Source of the DNA: Oscillibacter sp.
GTDB taxonomy: Bacteria; Bacillota; Clostridia; Oscillospirales; Oscillospiraceae
DNA: 64,000 nucleotides
Reading direction: 5' to 3'
NCBI GenBank assembly: GCA_017482345.1
Contig: JAFUNB010000007.1
Span: 32,710 to 96,709 of the forward strand
Shown here: positions 42,674-52,241 of the stretch, one piece after another
How positions within the stretch are numbered: position 1 is the first letter of the stretch
Layout of the letters: each line of letters opens with the position of its first letter
Position numbers and translations under genes: made by a program
The notes under the pieces: generated by a model
The model's input: only the letters and a program-made list of their open reading frames with translations
Database searches by the model: none
Told to the model about the DNA's origin: nothing

Positions 42674-42836
42674 TTTTGTCAGGGCGTGTACCTGACAAAA
42701 CATTCCTCTCAGCCTGCAAACGTGCGAGCAGAGCGAGTCCTCCAGAGGAACTTCTCTTGCCGCTTTGCGGCAATTCACCTTTTGCGCTGCAGCAGGCTGT
42801 ATGGGGGATCTAAAGGGGGAACCTGTTCCCCCTTTA
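42674..42836 (-). repeat. Structured intergenic element, copy A (downstream of argG)
   Basis: Bounded by two hairpins: TTTTGTCAG / CTGACAAAA with loop GGCGTGTAC (42674-42700) and TAAAGGGGGAAC / GTTCCCCCTTTA (42811-42836), the latter five bases from the argG stop. Inside are TTGCCGC/GCGGCAA and a long-range CAGCCTGC/GCAGGCTG pair. A second copy lies at 46344-46523 behind typA in the same orientation. Confidence 0.75.
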
Positions 42837-42841
42837 AGCTC

Positions 42842-44062
42842 TTAGAGCTTGCCCTGGTCACGCAGAGCCAGCACCTTATCGGGCAGGCCCCACAGGTTGA
42901 TGAAGCCGGTGGCGTCGGTCTGATCGTAATCGCTCTCCTCGAAGGTCACGATCTTCTCGGAGTACAGGCTCTCGGGAGAGGTGACGGAGGCGGTGATCAT
43001 GTTGCCCTTGTACAGCTTCAGCTTCACCTGACCGGTGACGTGCTTCTGGCTCTCCACCGCGAAGGCGGTCAGGGCCTCACGCAGGGGGGTGAACCACTTG
43101 CCGTTGTAGATCAGATCGGCGAAGTCCACTGCCAGCTTGCGCTTCATGTGCATGGTGTCCTTATCGACGGTGATCTGCTCCAGGATCTCGTGGGCACGGT
43201 ACAGGATGGTGCCGCCGGGCGTCTCATAGACGCCGCGGTCCTTCATGCCGGTCATACGGTTCTCCACGATGTCCAGCAGGCCGATGCCGTGCTTGCCGCC
43301 CAGCTTGTTCAGCTTGGCGATGATGTCGGAGGCCTTCATCTCCTCGCCGTCAACGGCCACGGGCTTGCCCTGAACGAAATCGAGGGTCACATACTCCGCC
43401 TCCTCGGGAGCCTGGAAGGGAGACACGCTCATCTCCAGGAAACCGGGCTTGTCGTACTGCGGCTCGTTGGCGGGATCCTCCAGATCCAGACCCTCGTGGC
43501 TCAGGTGCCACAGGTTCTTATCCTTGGAATAGTTGGTCTCGCGGGAGATCTTCAGAGGCACGTTGTGCGCCTCGGCGTAGTCGATCTCCTCGTCACGGCC
43601 CTTGATGTCCCACTCACGCCAGGGGGCGATGATGGTCATTTCGGGAGCGAACCGCTTGATGGTCAGCTCGAAGCGGATCTGGTCGTTGCCCTTGCCGGTG
43701 CAGCCGTGGGCGATGGCGTCGGCGCCCTCGGCCTTGGCGATCTCCACCAGCTTCTTGGCAATGATGGGACGGGCGAAGGCGGTGCCCAGCAGATAGCCCT
43801 CGTAAGTGGCGCCCATCATCATGGCGGGGATGATCACGTCGTCCACCATCTCGTCGGTCAGATCGGCGATGTACAGCTTGGAGGCGCCGGTCTTGATGGC
43901 CTTCTCCTCCAGACCGTCCAGCTCGTCAGCCTGGCCCACGTTGCCGGCCACGGCGATGATCTCGGGATCGTTGTAGTTTTCCTTCAGCCAGGGGATGATG
44001 ATGGAAGTATCCAGACCGCCGGAGTAGGCGAGAACGATTTTCTTGATGTTTTCTTTCTTCAT
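42842..44062 (-). CDS. argG: Argininosuccinate synthase
   Basis: 406 residues, ATG 44062 behind GGGAGG. PP-loop [11 protein letters not shown], the [13 protein letters not shown] and [19 protein letters not shown] segments identify the enzyme, which condenses citrulline and aspartate with ATP. First gene of the arginine operon, about 40 bases after a promoter covered by ArgR-type boxes. Confidence 0.97.
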   Translation of the reverse strand: MKKENIKKIVLAYSGGLDTSIIIPWLKENYNDPEIIAVAGNVGQADELDGLEEKAIKTGASKLYIADLTDEMVDDVIIPAMMMGATYEGYLLGTAFARPIIAKKLVEIAKAEGADAIAHGCTGKGNDQIRFELTIKRFAPEMTIIAPWREWDIKGRDEEIDYAEAHNVPLKISRETNYSKDKNLWHLSHEGLDLEDPANEPQYDKPGFLEMSVSPFQAPEEAEYVTLDFVQGKPVAVDGEEMKASDIIAKLNKLGGKHGIGLLDIVENRMTGMKDRGVYETPGGTILYRAHEILEQITVDKDTMHMKRKLAVDFADLIYNGKWFTPLREALTAFAVESQKHVTGQVKLKLYKGNMITASVTSPESLYSEKIVTFEESDYDQTDATGFINLWGLPDKVLALRDQGKL

Positions 44063-44098
44063 GATGGGTGCCTCCCGAAAGTGTTGATTGATGATGGT

Positions 44099-44112
44099 TG
44101 AATTATACGACA
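44099..44112 (-). promoter_or_regulatory. ArgR-type box 2 over the argG -10
   Basis: Minus-strand TGTCGTATAATTCA, near the TGNAT....ATNCA ARG-box pattern, containing the -10 itself. Confidence 0.65.
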
Positions 44113-44131
44113 TATGCGCATATTTATTCAA
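44102..44131 (-). promoter_or_regulatory. Promoter of the arg operon
   Basis: Minus-strand TTGAAT, 18-bp spacer, perfect TATAAT, 40 bases before argG. Confidence 0.75.
44117..44130 (-). promoter_or_regulatory. ArgR-type box 1 over the argG -35
   Basis: Minus-strand TGAATAAATATGCG, four bases from box 2; good match to Firmicutes ARG boxes. Predicts repression by ArgR plus arginine (argR itself is outside the window). Confidence 0.7.
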
Positions 44132-44194
44132 TTGACAAACTGCACAACAATTTCTCCCTGTACTGCCAGTTTTTTCACATTTCCGTATGCCGTT

Positions 44195-44210
44195 TGCATT
44201 TTTATATTAA
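44195..44210 (-). promoter_or_regulatory. Upstream auxiliary ArgR-type box
   Basis: TTAATATAAAAATGCA on the minus strand, about 80 bp upstream of box 1, a spacing used for DNA looping or wrapping by ArgR. The surrounding 44130-44260 is AT-rich; the rest of the 417-bp spacer (44063-44479) has no gene. Confidence 0.5.
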
Positions 44211-44404
44211 ATTAATGTATATTTGCGGAATATATTCATCGTCATATTCACCATTTTTAAGTGCCCTTTCCCGGTTTCCGCCGTCTTGCTCCGCTGGATA
44301 TTCTCCCTGTTTTTCGTGAAAATCGTGCATATCTCCCTGACTGACGCCGCACAGCTGCATATTTTTCCTCCCTCTGCCTCAATCTGACCTTGTAAAAAAT
44401 TAAA

Positions 44405-44432
44405 AAACTGGCTATTCAAACAAAGCCAGTTT
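44405..44432. promoter_or_regulatory. Inverted repeat over the S-component promoter
   Basis: AAACTGGCT and AGCCAGTTT separated by 10 bp; it covers the -35 and part of the spacer of the downstream promoter, so a repressor operator is likely. On the minus strand it is followed by a T-rich stretch and might instead be a terminator. Confidence 0.5.
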
Positions 44433-44443
44433 GCCGCTATGAT
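44415..44443 (+). promoter_or_regulatory. Promoter of the ECF S-component gene
   Basis: TTCAAA, 17-bp spacer, TATGAT, 36 bases before the ATG. Confidence 0.5.
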
Positions 44444-44479
44444 GGGGTTGTAAAAACTTCCAACGGAGGGTATGTCCCC

Positions 44480-45040
44480 ATGAAACAGCGCTTTACTCTG
44501 AGAAAAATCGTCTATATCGGCGTGCTGGCCGCGCTGGTGTGTGTCGTCACCTTCTTCCGCTTTCCCCTGCTGGGCTCCAAGGTCCACTTCGCCAACGCCA
44601 TGTGCCTGCTGAGCGGACTGCTGCTGGGCCCCATCCCCGGCGGTCTGGCCGCCGGCTTCGGCTCCGCCCTGTATGACGCCCTGTTCGGCGGCTACGGCAT
44701 GCTGGACTGCGCCGTTACCTTTGTCACCAAATTCCTGATGGCCTGGGTCTGTGCCAAGATCGCCTTCGCCGGCGACAAGGACGCCAAGCGCCCCCTGTGG
44801 AACATCGCCGCCAGCGTCATCGGCGCCCTGACCTATGTGGGCCTGTACATGTGCAAGACCTTTGTGTTCCAGAAATTCATCTACGGCTATCCCGCCGAGA
44901 CGGTGTTCGCCACCATGCTGGCCAAGCTGCCCGCCTCCCTCATCAACGCGGTGGCCGCCATGATCGCCGCCCCCATCCTGTACACGGCGCTGCGCTCCGC
45001 TCTGGAGACCGCCGGCATCCTGAAGACCATGCGGGAGTGA
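44480..45040 (+). CDS. ECF-transporter substrate-capture (S) component
   Basis: 186 residues with five or six spans; the N-terminal helix (RKIVYIGVLAALVCVVTFFRFPLLGSKVHFANAMCLL) and GPIPGGLAAGFGSALYDALFGG identify a membrane vitamin-binding S component of energy-coupling factor importers. The Ala-rich helix 1, where the shared EcfT docks, is present. Ligand cannot be assigned; its loops resemble the COG4720 group. EcfA/EcfT would be shared and encoded elsewhere. Confidence 0.85.
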   Translation: MKQRFTLRKIVYIGVLAALVCVVTFFRFPLLGSKVHFANAMCLLSGLLLGPIPGGLAAGFGSALYDALFGGYGMLDCAVTFVTKFLMAWVCAKIAFAGDKDAKRPLWNIAASVIGALTYVGLYMCKTFVFQKFIYGYPAETVFATMLAKLPASLINAVAAMIAAPILYTALRSALETAGILKTMRE

Positions 45041-45054
45041 TCTTTCAAACAGAA

Positions 45055-45088
45055 AAAGACGGTTGGCCGTGCCAACCGTCTTTTTTTG
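45055..45088. terminator. Bidirectional terminator
   Basis: Stem AAAGACGGTTGGC / GCCAACCGTCTTT with CGT loop and long T-run. Confidence 0.9.
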
Positions 45089-45091
45089 TCC

Positions 45092-45613
45092 TTATGTGGG
45101 GATGTACGGCGCGAAGATCATCCGCCCCAGCCCCTGGTATTCCACGGTGCCCAGAGTCTCCGTGTTTTTCATGGCGTAGCGCACCCGGAACACCCGCTCC
45201 GCCGGGTCGAAGACCACGGCGGTGGAGTTGGCGCCCCAGTTGTCGTGGTTCGGCAGGCCGGACAGATCCGGCACGCCCCGCCAGATCCCGTCTTCCCGTC
45301 TCTGGTAGACGTACACCGTCCGGTGGCCGTCGCCGCCGTACTGGACGTTGGCCACCAGCTCCCTCCTGCCGTCGCCATCCAGGTCCACGGAGTAATCCCG
45401 CGGCCCGTCAAAGCCGAAACTCTCGGCGATTGGAAACGGGCGACCGCCCTCCGCCACGGCAAAGTACCGCCGGATGGTCCAGGGCGCGGCGGCGTTGTCC
45501 GTTCTCATGTATCCGTTGTAACCCAGAATGTCATAAAAATTCCGGAAGGTGACCGCCGGCTCCGATGGCGGCAAAACGCGGGAAGCGTTGTCCCGCAAAC
45601 GATCCTGTTCCAT
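45092..45613 (-). CDS. Hypothetical protein with FG-GAP-like Asp motif
   Basis: 173 residues. Of two adjacent ATGs the second (45613) fits the GGAGG spacing better. No signal peptide or membrane span. A calcium-loop type motif DLDGDGRRELVANV (about 77-90), as in FG-GAP/EF-like repeats, lies in the centre. It reads like a single repeat module that normally belongs to a longer secreted protein. Function unknown. Confidence 0.55.
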   Translation of the reverse strand: MEQDRLRDNASRVLPPSEPAVTFRNFYDILGYNGYMRTDNAAAPWTIRRYFAVAEGGRPFPIAESFGFDGPRDYSVDLDGDGRRELVANVQYGGDGHRTVYVYQRREDGIWRGVPDLSGLPNHDNWGANSTAVVFDPAERVFRVRYAMKNTETLGTVEYQGLGRMIFAPYIPT

Positions 45614-45669
45614 CATCAGACCTCCTTTGGTCTATTCTTATCGGCTTTCCGCCCTGTTCAGTACAGCAG

Positions 45670-45703
45670 AAAAGGCCCTCCCGTTTCGGGAAGGCCTTTT
45701 TTA
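45670..45703. terminator. Bidirectional terminator
   Basis: AAAGGCC-c-TCCCG / CGGGA-a-GGCCTTT with TTT loop and T-runs on both sides; ends the gene at 45740-46237. Confidence 0.8.
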
Positions 45704-45739
45704 CCGGGTTCAGCAAGCTTGCCGTGTCACCGGCAGCTC

Positions 45740-46237
45740 TCAGGGGAACAGCACCGCACGGGTGACCGCGCCCGTTTCATCCCGCCAGACCAACAGCTGC
45801 CGCTCCGGCGCGATATCCTCCAGCCGCACGATCTGCCGGGTGCGCCAGGGGGAGATGTCCGCCGTGGGCGGAACGGTAAACGCGGCGCCATCCGCCGCCG
45901 TCACGGCCACACCGGCCTCCGACAGCTCTGCCGTCACCACGGAATGATATCCCACGGCCATGCCCTCCGGCAGGTTCACCACCACCGCGGCCGCCACCGC
46001 CTGGGGCGGCAGGCTCATCATCACAGCAGGGCCGATCCAGGCGTCCAGCCGGTCGCCGTCCGTAATACTCTCCACGCCAACAGGCAGACCCAGCGCGCCG
46101 TCCGCCACCGCCGTTTCGGGGCTGACGTGCAGGATCACCTCGTTGTACGGGTCCTCGGGATCGGGGTTGACCAGATGCAGTCCGTCCCGCATCCAGCCCT
46201 GAACGGTGCCCCAAACATGCACCCACATCTGCTCCAT
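45740..46237 (-). CDS. Small beta-rich protein, DUF3221 (YobA)-like
   Basis: 165 residues; ATG 46237 behind GGAGAGG. The pattern VWGTVQGWMRDGLHLVN, then TDGDRLDAWIGPAVMMSLPPQAVAA is reminiscent of the OB-like DUF3221 proteins (GDKVEVWY.GPIAESYPAQ). A weaker echo is present in the secreted protein at 2976-3695. There is no signal peptide. Assignment is tentative. Confidence 0.5.
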   Translation of the reverse strand: MEQMWVHVWGTVQGWMRDGLHLVNPDPEDPYNEVILHVSPETAVADGALGLPVGVESITDGDRLDAWIGPAVMMSLPPQAVAAAVVVNLPEGMAVGYHSVVTAELSEAGVAVTAADGAAFTVPPTADISPWRTRQIVRLEDIAPERQLLVWRDETGAVTRAVLFP

Positions 46238-46343
46238 AAGCCTCTCCCCTTTCTTGTTCTCCCTTGATTGTATCGGCCCCGCCCTGTCCTGTCAACGAAA
46301 AAAGGCGGCGCCGAAACCGGCACCGCCTCTAGCAGTTCAATAA

Positions 46344-46523
46344 ATTTTTGCCGCGGCGTGTACGTGGCAAAAATACGTTGACTCAGCCGCCTTGGGCGGC
46401 GTTCACCAGTGAAGATCGCTTCACTGGTGAGGGGGAATCTACTGCGCAGCCGTTAGCAGCTCTGCTGCTTTACGGATGCGGCGTACCCCTTGCGGGTAAA
46501 GGGGGGATAAAATCCCCCCTTTA
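46344..46523 (-). repeat. Structured intergenic element, copy B (downstream of typA)
   Basis: Bounded by ATTTTTGCCGC / GTGGCAAAAAT with loop GGCGTGTAC (46344-46374) and TAAAGGGGGGAT / ATCCCCCCTTTA (46497-46523), the latter six bases from the typA stop. Central hairpins include TCACCAGTGAAG / CTTCACTGGTGA and GCCGCC/GGCGGC. Compared with copy A (42674-42836) the first loop is identical but the stem has compensating changes. Confidence 0.75.
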
Positions 46524-46529
46524 AATGCT

Positions 46530-48353
<1,824 letters not shown>

Positions 48354-48420
48354 AAGGAAACGATCCTTTCTTTCATAAAATCAGCATATCCGAATGTTAT
48401 ATCATCACACACAACCAAAT

Positions 48421-48449
48421 ATTATATTCCGCCTCTAACCGTATTTCAA
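48421..48449 (-). promoter_or_regulatory. Promoter of typA
   Basis: Minus-strand TTGAAA, 17-bp spacer, perfect TATAAT. It leaves a leader of about 60 bases. The 340-bp spacer 48354-48693 holds this and the divergent serA promoter. Confidence 0.8.
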
Positions 48450-48574
48450 GATAAAAGTCCACATTTTTTCGCATTTTTCCGCACTTTTCTCCGGCAAAAC
48501 AACGGATTCGTCCCCGTCAGCTTTTTTCACAAAGAAACGGCCCGCCCCCTCCCACTTTTTGGGTCTGCCGTACG

Positions 48575-48604
48575 TTGACATTTGTCTTTCAGCCAGACTA
48601 TAAT
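48575..48604 (+). promoter_or_regulatory. Consensus promoter of the serA-like gene
   Basis: Perfect TTGACA, 18-bp spacer, perfect TATAAT. The roughly 85-nt leader that follows contains GCGGCGC/GCGCCGC and GTGATCC/GGGATCAC hairpins enclosed in part by GAACG/CGTTC, the second ending just before AGGAGG. Confidence 0.85.
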
Positions 48605-48693
48605 GAGAACGCTGCAGCAGAAGCGGCGCCAGCGCCGCACGTTCTGCCGCAAGTAACGTGATCCGCTGGGATCACCCAGGAGGCAATACCCGT

Positions 48694-49860
48694 ATGTACC
48701 ACATCAAGACATTTAACAAGATCTCCCCCGTGGGTCTGGAGCGCTTTGACCCCGAGCTGTACGCCGTCAGCGACAGCACCGATCACGAGGAGGGCATCCT
48801 CGTCCGCTCCGCCAAGCTCCACGATTACGATTTCCCCGCCCAGCTGCTGGCCATCTCCCGCGCCGGCGTGGGCGTGAACAATATTCCTCTGGACCGCTGC
48901 AGTGAGTCCGGCATCGCCGTGTTCAACACCCCCGGCGCCAACGCCAACGCCGTGAAGGAGCTGGTGCTGTGCGCCATGCTGCTGGGCTCCCGGGACGTGG
49001 ACGGCGCCATCCACTGGGTCCGCCAGCAGGTGGACGCCGGTGTGGACGTGACCACCGTGGTGGAGAAGGGCAAATCCGCCTTCATCGGCCCGGAGATCTA
49101 TAAAAAGACGCTGGGCATCGTGGGTCTGGGCGCCATCGGCTCTCTGGTGGCCAACACGGCCATCTCTCTGGGCATGGACGTGTACGGCTACGACCCCTAC
49201 CTGTCCGTGGACACGGCGCTGAATCTGGACCGCCACATCCATGTGGTGAAGGATATCAACGACCTGTATAAGCGGGCGGATTATATCACCTTCCACATCC
49301 ACTTCACCTCCAAGACGGAGCACATGATCAACGCCGACGCCTTCGCCCACATGAAGCGGGGCGTGCGCATCATCAACCTGGCCCGGGGCGAGATCGTGGA
49401 TGAAGAGGCCATGATCGCCGCGCTGGACACCGGCAAGGTGGCCGCCTATGTGACGGACTTCCCCAACAACCGCATCGTCAAGGCCCCCCACGTCATCGCC
49501 ATGCCCCATCTGGGCGCCTCCACGCCGGAGAGCGAGCAGAACTGCGCCGTCATGGCCGTGCGGCAGATGCGGGACTATCTGGAAAACGGCAACATCCGCA
49601 ACAGCGTGAACCTGCCCAACGTGACCATGGAGCGCAGCGGCGTCATGCGTATGTGCATCATCCACAAGAACATCCCCGCCATGCTGGCCAACATCACCAC
49701 CCTGCTGGCCACGGACGGCGTCAACGTGGAAAACCTGAGCAACAAATCCAAGGGCGACTACGCCTATACGCTGGTGGACCTGGGTTCCCGTGTGGACGAA
49801 AAGGTCATCGCCGACGTGACCCATCTGGCCAACGTGATCCGTGTCCGGGTCATCGAGTAA
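48694..49860 (+). CDS. serA: D-3-phosphoglycerate dehydrogenase-like, with ACT domain
   Basis: 388 residues; first step of serine synthesis. NAD site GIVGLGAIGSLVANTA (about 139-154), catalytic Arg in NLARGEIVD (about 230), Glu region and His in PHLGASTPESEQNC (about 280). The SPExEN-like signature is characteristic of SerA. A C-terminal ACT domain (about 325-388, IIHKNIPAMLANITTLLATDGVNVENL) suggests serine feedback. ATG 48694 with AGGAGG; no adjacent serC or serB. Confidence 0.9.
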   Translation: MYHIKTFNKISPVGLERFDPELYAVSDSTDHEEGILVRSAKLHDYDFPAQLLAISRAGVGVNNIPLDRCSESGIAVFNTPGANANAVKELVLCAMLLGSRDVDGAIHWVRQQVDAGVDVTTVVEKGKSAFIGPEIYKKTLGIVGLGAIGSLVANTAISLGMDVYGYDPYLSVDTALNLDRHIHVVKDINDLYKRADYITFHIHFTSKTEHMINADAFAHMKRGVRIINLARGEIVDEEAMIAALDTGKVAAYVTDFPNNRIVKAPHVIAMPHLGASTPESEQNCAVMAVRQMRDYLENGNIRNSVNLPNVTMERSGVMRMCIIHKNIPAMLANITTLLATDGVNVENLSNKSKGDYAYTLVDLGSRVDEKVIADVTHLANVIRVRVIE

Positions 49861-49866
49861 GCTGTC

Positions 49867-49905
49867 AAAAGGACGCATTGCAAAATCGCAATGCGTCCTT
49901 TTTCT
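49867..49905. terminator. Bidirectional terminator
   Basis: 15-bp stem AAAAGGACGCATTGC and its complement, T-runs on both sides. Confidence 0.9.
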
Positions 49906-49911
49906 GTCTGT

Positions 49912-50361
49912 TCAGATCTCCGTCTGCCGCTCCCGCAGCATCTCCTCCACGATCTCGGCAGCGGTGACCGCCAGAACGGAGCAGTGGTCCTGAATGTTCA
50001 GCGCCCGGGCCGCGGGTACCCGGTCGTCCAGCGGCAGCTCCATGGGCAGCAGCTGCTCGCAGCGCACCGCGCCAAACCGCGCCGAAAACCGCCGCAGAAA
50101 CTCCCGTCCCTGGGCCACGGAGCGCAGCTTGCTGCCGGCGGGGTCGCCGGTGTCCACCGGCGTCAGCATGCCCAGCACCATCATGGCGCCCGCGGCCGCG
50201 CCGCACAGCTCGCCGGAGCCGCCGCCCCGGCCAAAGCAGCCGGAAACGCTGAGGCTCTCCTCCTCGCTCAGTCCGGTCAGATCGGAAAACGCCGCCAGAA
50301 GGCTCTGGCTGCAGTTGTAGCCCTTCATGTGGTAGTAGTCCGCCAATTCGCAATGTGTCAT
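49912..50361 (-). CDS. C_GCAxxG_C_C-family redox protein
   Basis: 149 residues. The family cysteines are visible: YNCSQSLL, SGCFGRGGGSGELCGAAAGAMMVLG and a later RCEQLL and DHCSVLA. Family members are small, likely redox-active and found mainly in anaerobes; no reaction is known. ATG 50361 with AAGGAG. Divergent from the LysR gene, which may control it. Confidence 0.85.
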   Translation of the reverse strand: MTHCELADYYHMKGYNCSQSLLAAFSDLTGLSEEESLSVSGCFGRGGGSGELCGAAAGAMMVLGMLTPVDTGDPAGSKLRSVAQGREFLRRFSARFGAVRCEQLLPMELPLDDRVPAARALNIQDHCSVLAVTAAEIVEEMLRERQTEI

Positions 50362-50423
50362 CGTATGTGCTCCTTTCCGGCCCGCAGGCCTCCGCTGTCG
50401 CCTGTTTCTATGTCAATTATAGC

Positions 50424-50452
50424 TTGCGCGGCGGTGGAGGGAGATATATAAT
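50424..50452 (+). promoter_or_regulatory. Promoter of the LysR gene
   Basis: TTGCGC, 17-bp spacer, TATAAT. Confidence 0.55.
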
Positions 50453-50508
50453 GGGGAAAGGAACTATTCCTTTTATCGATAGTTTTGCAAAGACGGAGCG
50501 TGATGGCC

Positions 50509-51396
50509 ATGCTGGATCTGCAGCTGCTGAAAACCTTTCTGACCGTTTTGGAAACGGGAAACTACTCCAACGCCGCCCTGCAGCTGGACTATGTCCAGTC
50601 CACCGTCACCAAGCACATGCAGCTGCTGGAGGGCGCCTATCAGGGCACGAAGCTGCTGCAGCGGCAGGGCAACCGCATGGTGCCCACGGAGCAGGGGCTG
50701 GTCCTGCAGCGCTACGCCGTCCGGATGCTGCAGCTGTACGAGGACTCCCGAAGTGAGCTGATCCTGTCTCAGCGCCGCACCATCCGCATCGGCACCATCC
50801 ACGCCCTTTCGGAGACGTATCTGCCTGTGGTCATCCGGCAGATCAAGGCGGCCTATCCCCAGCTGAACATTCATTTGACCAACGGCAGTCCGCCGTTTCT
50901 CCACGCCCAGCTCCGCAGCGGCCAGCTGGACGCGATCTTCCTCGTGGATACCCGCCGCCGCTATGACGGCTTCACCGTCCGGGAGATCCGGCAGGAGCCG
51001 CTGGTGGTGGTGACGCCGCGGAAGCACCCGCTGGCAGGCCGGGAATCCGTCTCCTTTGAGGACATCCGGGACCAGCAGTTCATCCTCACCCAGAACGGCT
51101 GCAGCTTCCGCAAGTTCCTCCTGCGGGAATTTTCGGGCCGGGGTCAGACGCCCCGCATCGTCATGGAGCTGGACAGCATGCAGGCCATCCGGCAGGCCGT
51201 GGCCCAGCGCTACGGCGTCGGCTTTATGCCCGCGCTCCTCGCGGCGGAGGACGACGACCTCTGCTCCATCCCCTTTGCCGGCGGCCACGCCCCCATCCGC
51301 AGCATGATGATCTACGCCCAGAACGACCTGCTGACGCCCCCGTTCATGGACCGCCTGGCAGACGCCATCACGGCTGTATTCCCGCCGCAGGGCTGA
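50509..51396 (+). CDS. LysR-family transcription regulator
   Basis: 295 residues. Winged helix MLDLQLLKTFLTVLETGNYSNAALQLDYVQSTVTKHMQLLE, then the periplasmic-binding-type effector domain from about 90 (RTIRIGTIHALSETYLP). ATG 50509 fits the ribosome site GGAG better (about 9 bases) than ATG 50503. Divergent from the C_GCAxxG_C_C gene, so that gene is a candidate target. Effector unknown. Confidence 0.92.
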   Translation: MLDLQLLKTFLTVLETGNYSNAALQLDYVQSTVTKHMQLLEGAYQGTKLLQRQGNRMVPTEQGLVLQRYAVRMLQLYEDSRSELILSQRRTIRIGTIHALSETYLPVVIRQIKAAYPQLNIHLTNGSPPFLHAQLRSGQLDAIFLVDTRRRYDGFTVREIRQEPLVVVTPRKHPLAGRESVSFEDIRDQQFILTQNGCSFRKFLLREFSGRGQTPRIVMELDSMQAIRQAVAQRYGVGFMPALLAAEDDDLCSIPFAGGHAPIRSMMIYAQNDLLTPPFMDRLADAITAVFPPQG

Positions 51397-51488
51397 CCGG
51401 CCGCCAGCCGCCGGAACAGGCCCCAGTTTTTCTCGGATTGACAGACCGGACGGAAATGGGTAAAATAGTTCCTGCCGGTCCAACTTAA

Positions 51489-51565
51489 GCCCCCGTAGCT
51501 CAGTTGTATAGAGCGGTCGCCTCCTAAGCGACAGGCCACCAGTTAGAGTCTGGTCGGGGGTGCCA
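51489..51565 (+). tRNA. tRNA-Arg, anticodon CCU
   Basis: 77 nt including encoded CCA. Acceptor GCCCCCG / CGGGGGT, D arm GCTC/GAGC, anticodon stem GTCGC/GCGAC with loop CTCCTAA (anticodon CCT, reading AGG), T stem ACCAG/CTGGT, discriminator G. Positions 19 and 56 are U and A instead of the near-invariant G and C; they would still pair. Confidence 0.93.
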
Positions 51566-51566
51566 A

Positions 51567-51606
51567 AACACCGCGGAAAGCATAGCTTTCCGCGGTGTTC
51601 TTTTCT
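51567..51606. terminator. Terminator after tRNA-Arg
   Basis: 15-bp stem AACACCGCGGAAAGC and its complement with ATA loop and TTCTTTTC tail; also ends the convergent gene at 51617-52096. Confidence 0.9.
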
Positions 51607-51616
51607 GTCCGGATGA

Positions 51617-52096
51617 TTATGCCTCGTGCACCCGCTTCCCGCTGATGTGCTCCGGCGTCAGCCGCAGCAGCAGCGTCCGGTGGGCGTGGCCCTCGATCTC
51701 CTTGCGGATATAGTCCGCATCCTGTGTAAACTGATAGCTGAGCTTCGTGGTGATGTCGATGATGGTGTCCAGATCGTCGAGGATCTCCACCCGGCCGAAC
51801 ACGATGACGCTCTTCACCCACCAGGACCAGTCGTCCGCCTCGTCCTTCCACGGCTTGCCGCAGACGCAGAAGGAGGCCTTGTCGTTCTCCCGCAGGGCGT
51901 CCAGCCGGTGGCCAATATTGCCGCAGTGGAAGTACACGGCGCCGTCGGCCTCGTTGTACCAGTGGTTCATGGGCGCGCCGTAGGGATATCCGCCGTCGCC
52001 CACCACGGACAGAACGCCCCGGGTCTCCTGCCGCAGGATCTCAATGCACTCCTCCCGAGGCAGCTGCTGATTTTTTCGTACCATCTCTCTGAACAT
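51617..52096 (-). CDS. Pyridoxamine 5'-phosphate oxidase-family flavin protein
   Basis: 159 residues, split-barrel FMN-binding fold: RGVLSVVGDGGYPYGAPMNHWYNEADGAVYFHCGNIGHRLDALRENDKASFCV. The KxGxR-like region and the WSWWVKSVIVFGRVEIL strand fit the NimA/PNPOx-like subfamily of Clostridia, some of which reduce nitroimidazoles or bind haem; the substrate is not clear. ATG 52096 behind GGAGG. Confidence 0.85.
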   Translation of the reverse strand: MFREMVRKNQQLPREECIEILRQETRGVLSVVGDGGYPYGAPMNHWYNEADGAVYFHCGNIGHRLDALRENDKASFCVCGKPWKDEADDWSWWVKSVIVFGRVEILDDLDTIIDITTKLSYQFTQDADYIRKEIEGHAHRTLLLRLTPEHISGKRVHEA

Positions 52097-52241
52097 ATCC
52101 GGTTCCTCCCGTGCGTTTTTTTCAGTATACCACCCTTTGTGCCCACTGCAAAGGCGGAATTCCCGGTTTCCGCATTGACAGGCACGGGCATTTGAAGTAC
52201 GATGCTGGAAACGACAATTTTCTGATCGGTCAGGTGACTTT

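Noticed and set aside
39718-42813. A 1,031-codon plus-strand frame over argJ, argC and argH.
   Set aside because: Antisense shadow; the opposite strand encodes three well-conserved enzymes with good starts.
44405-44432. Terminator of an upstream minus-strand transcript.
   Set aside because: The minus strand shows no gene above it; overlap with the plus promoter fits an operator better, though not proven.
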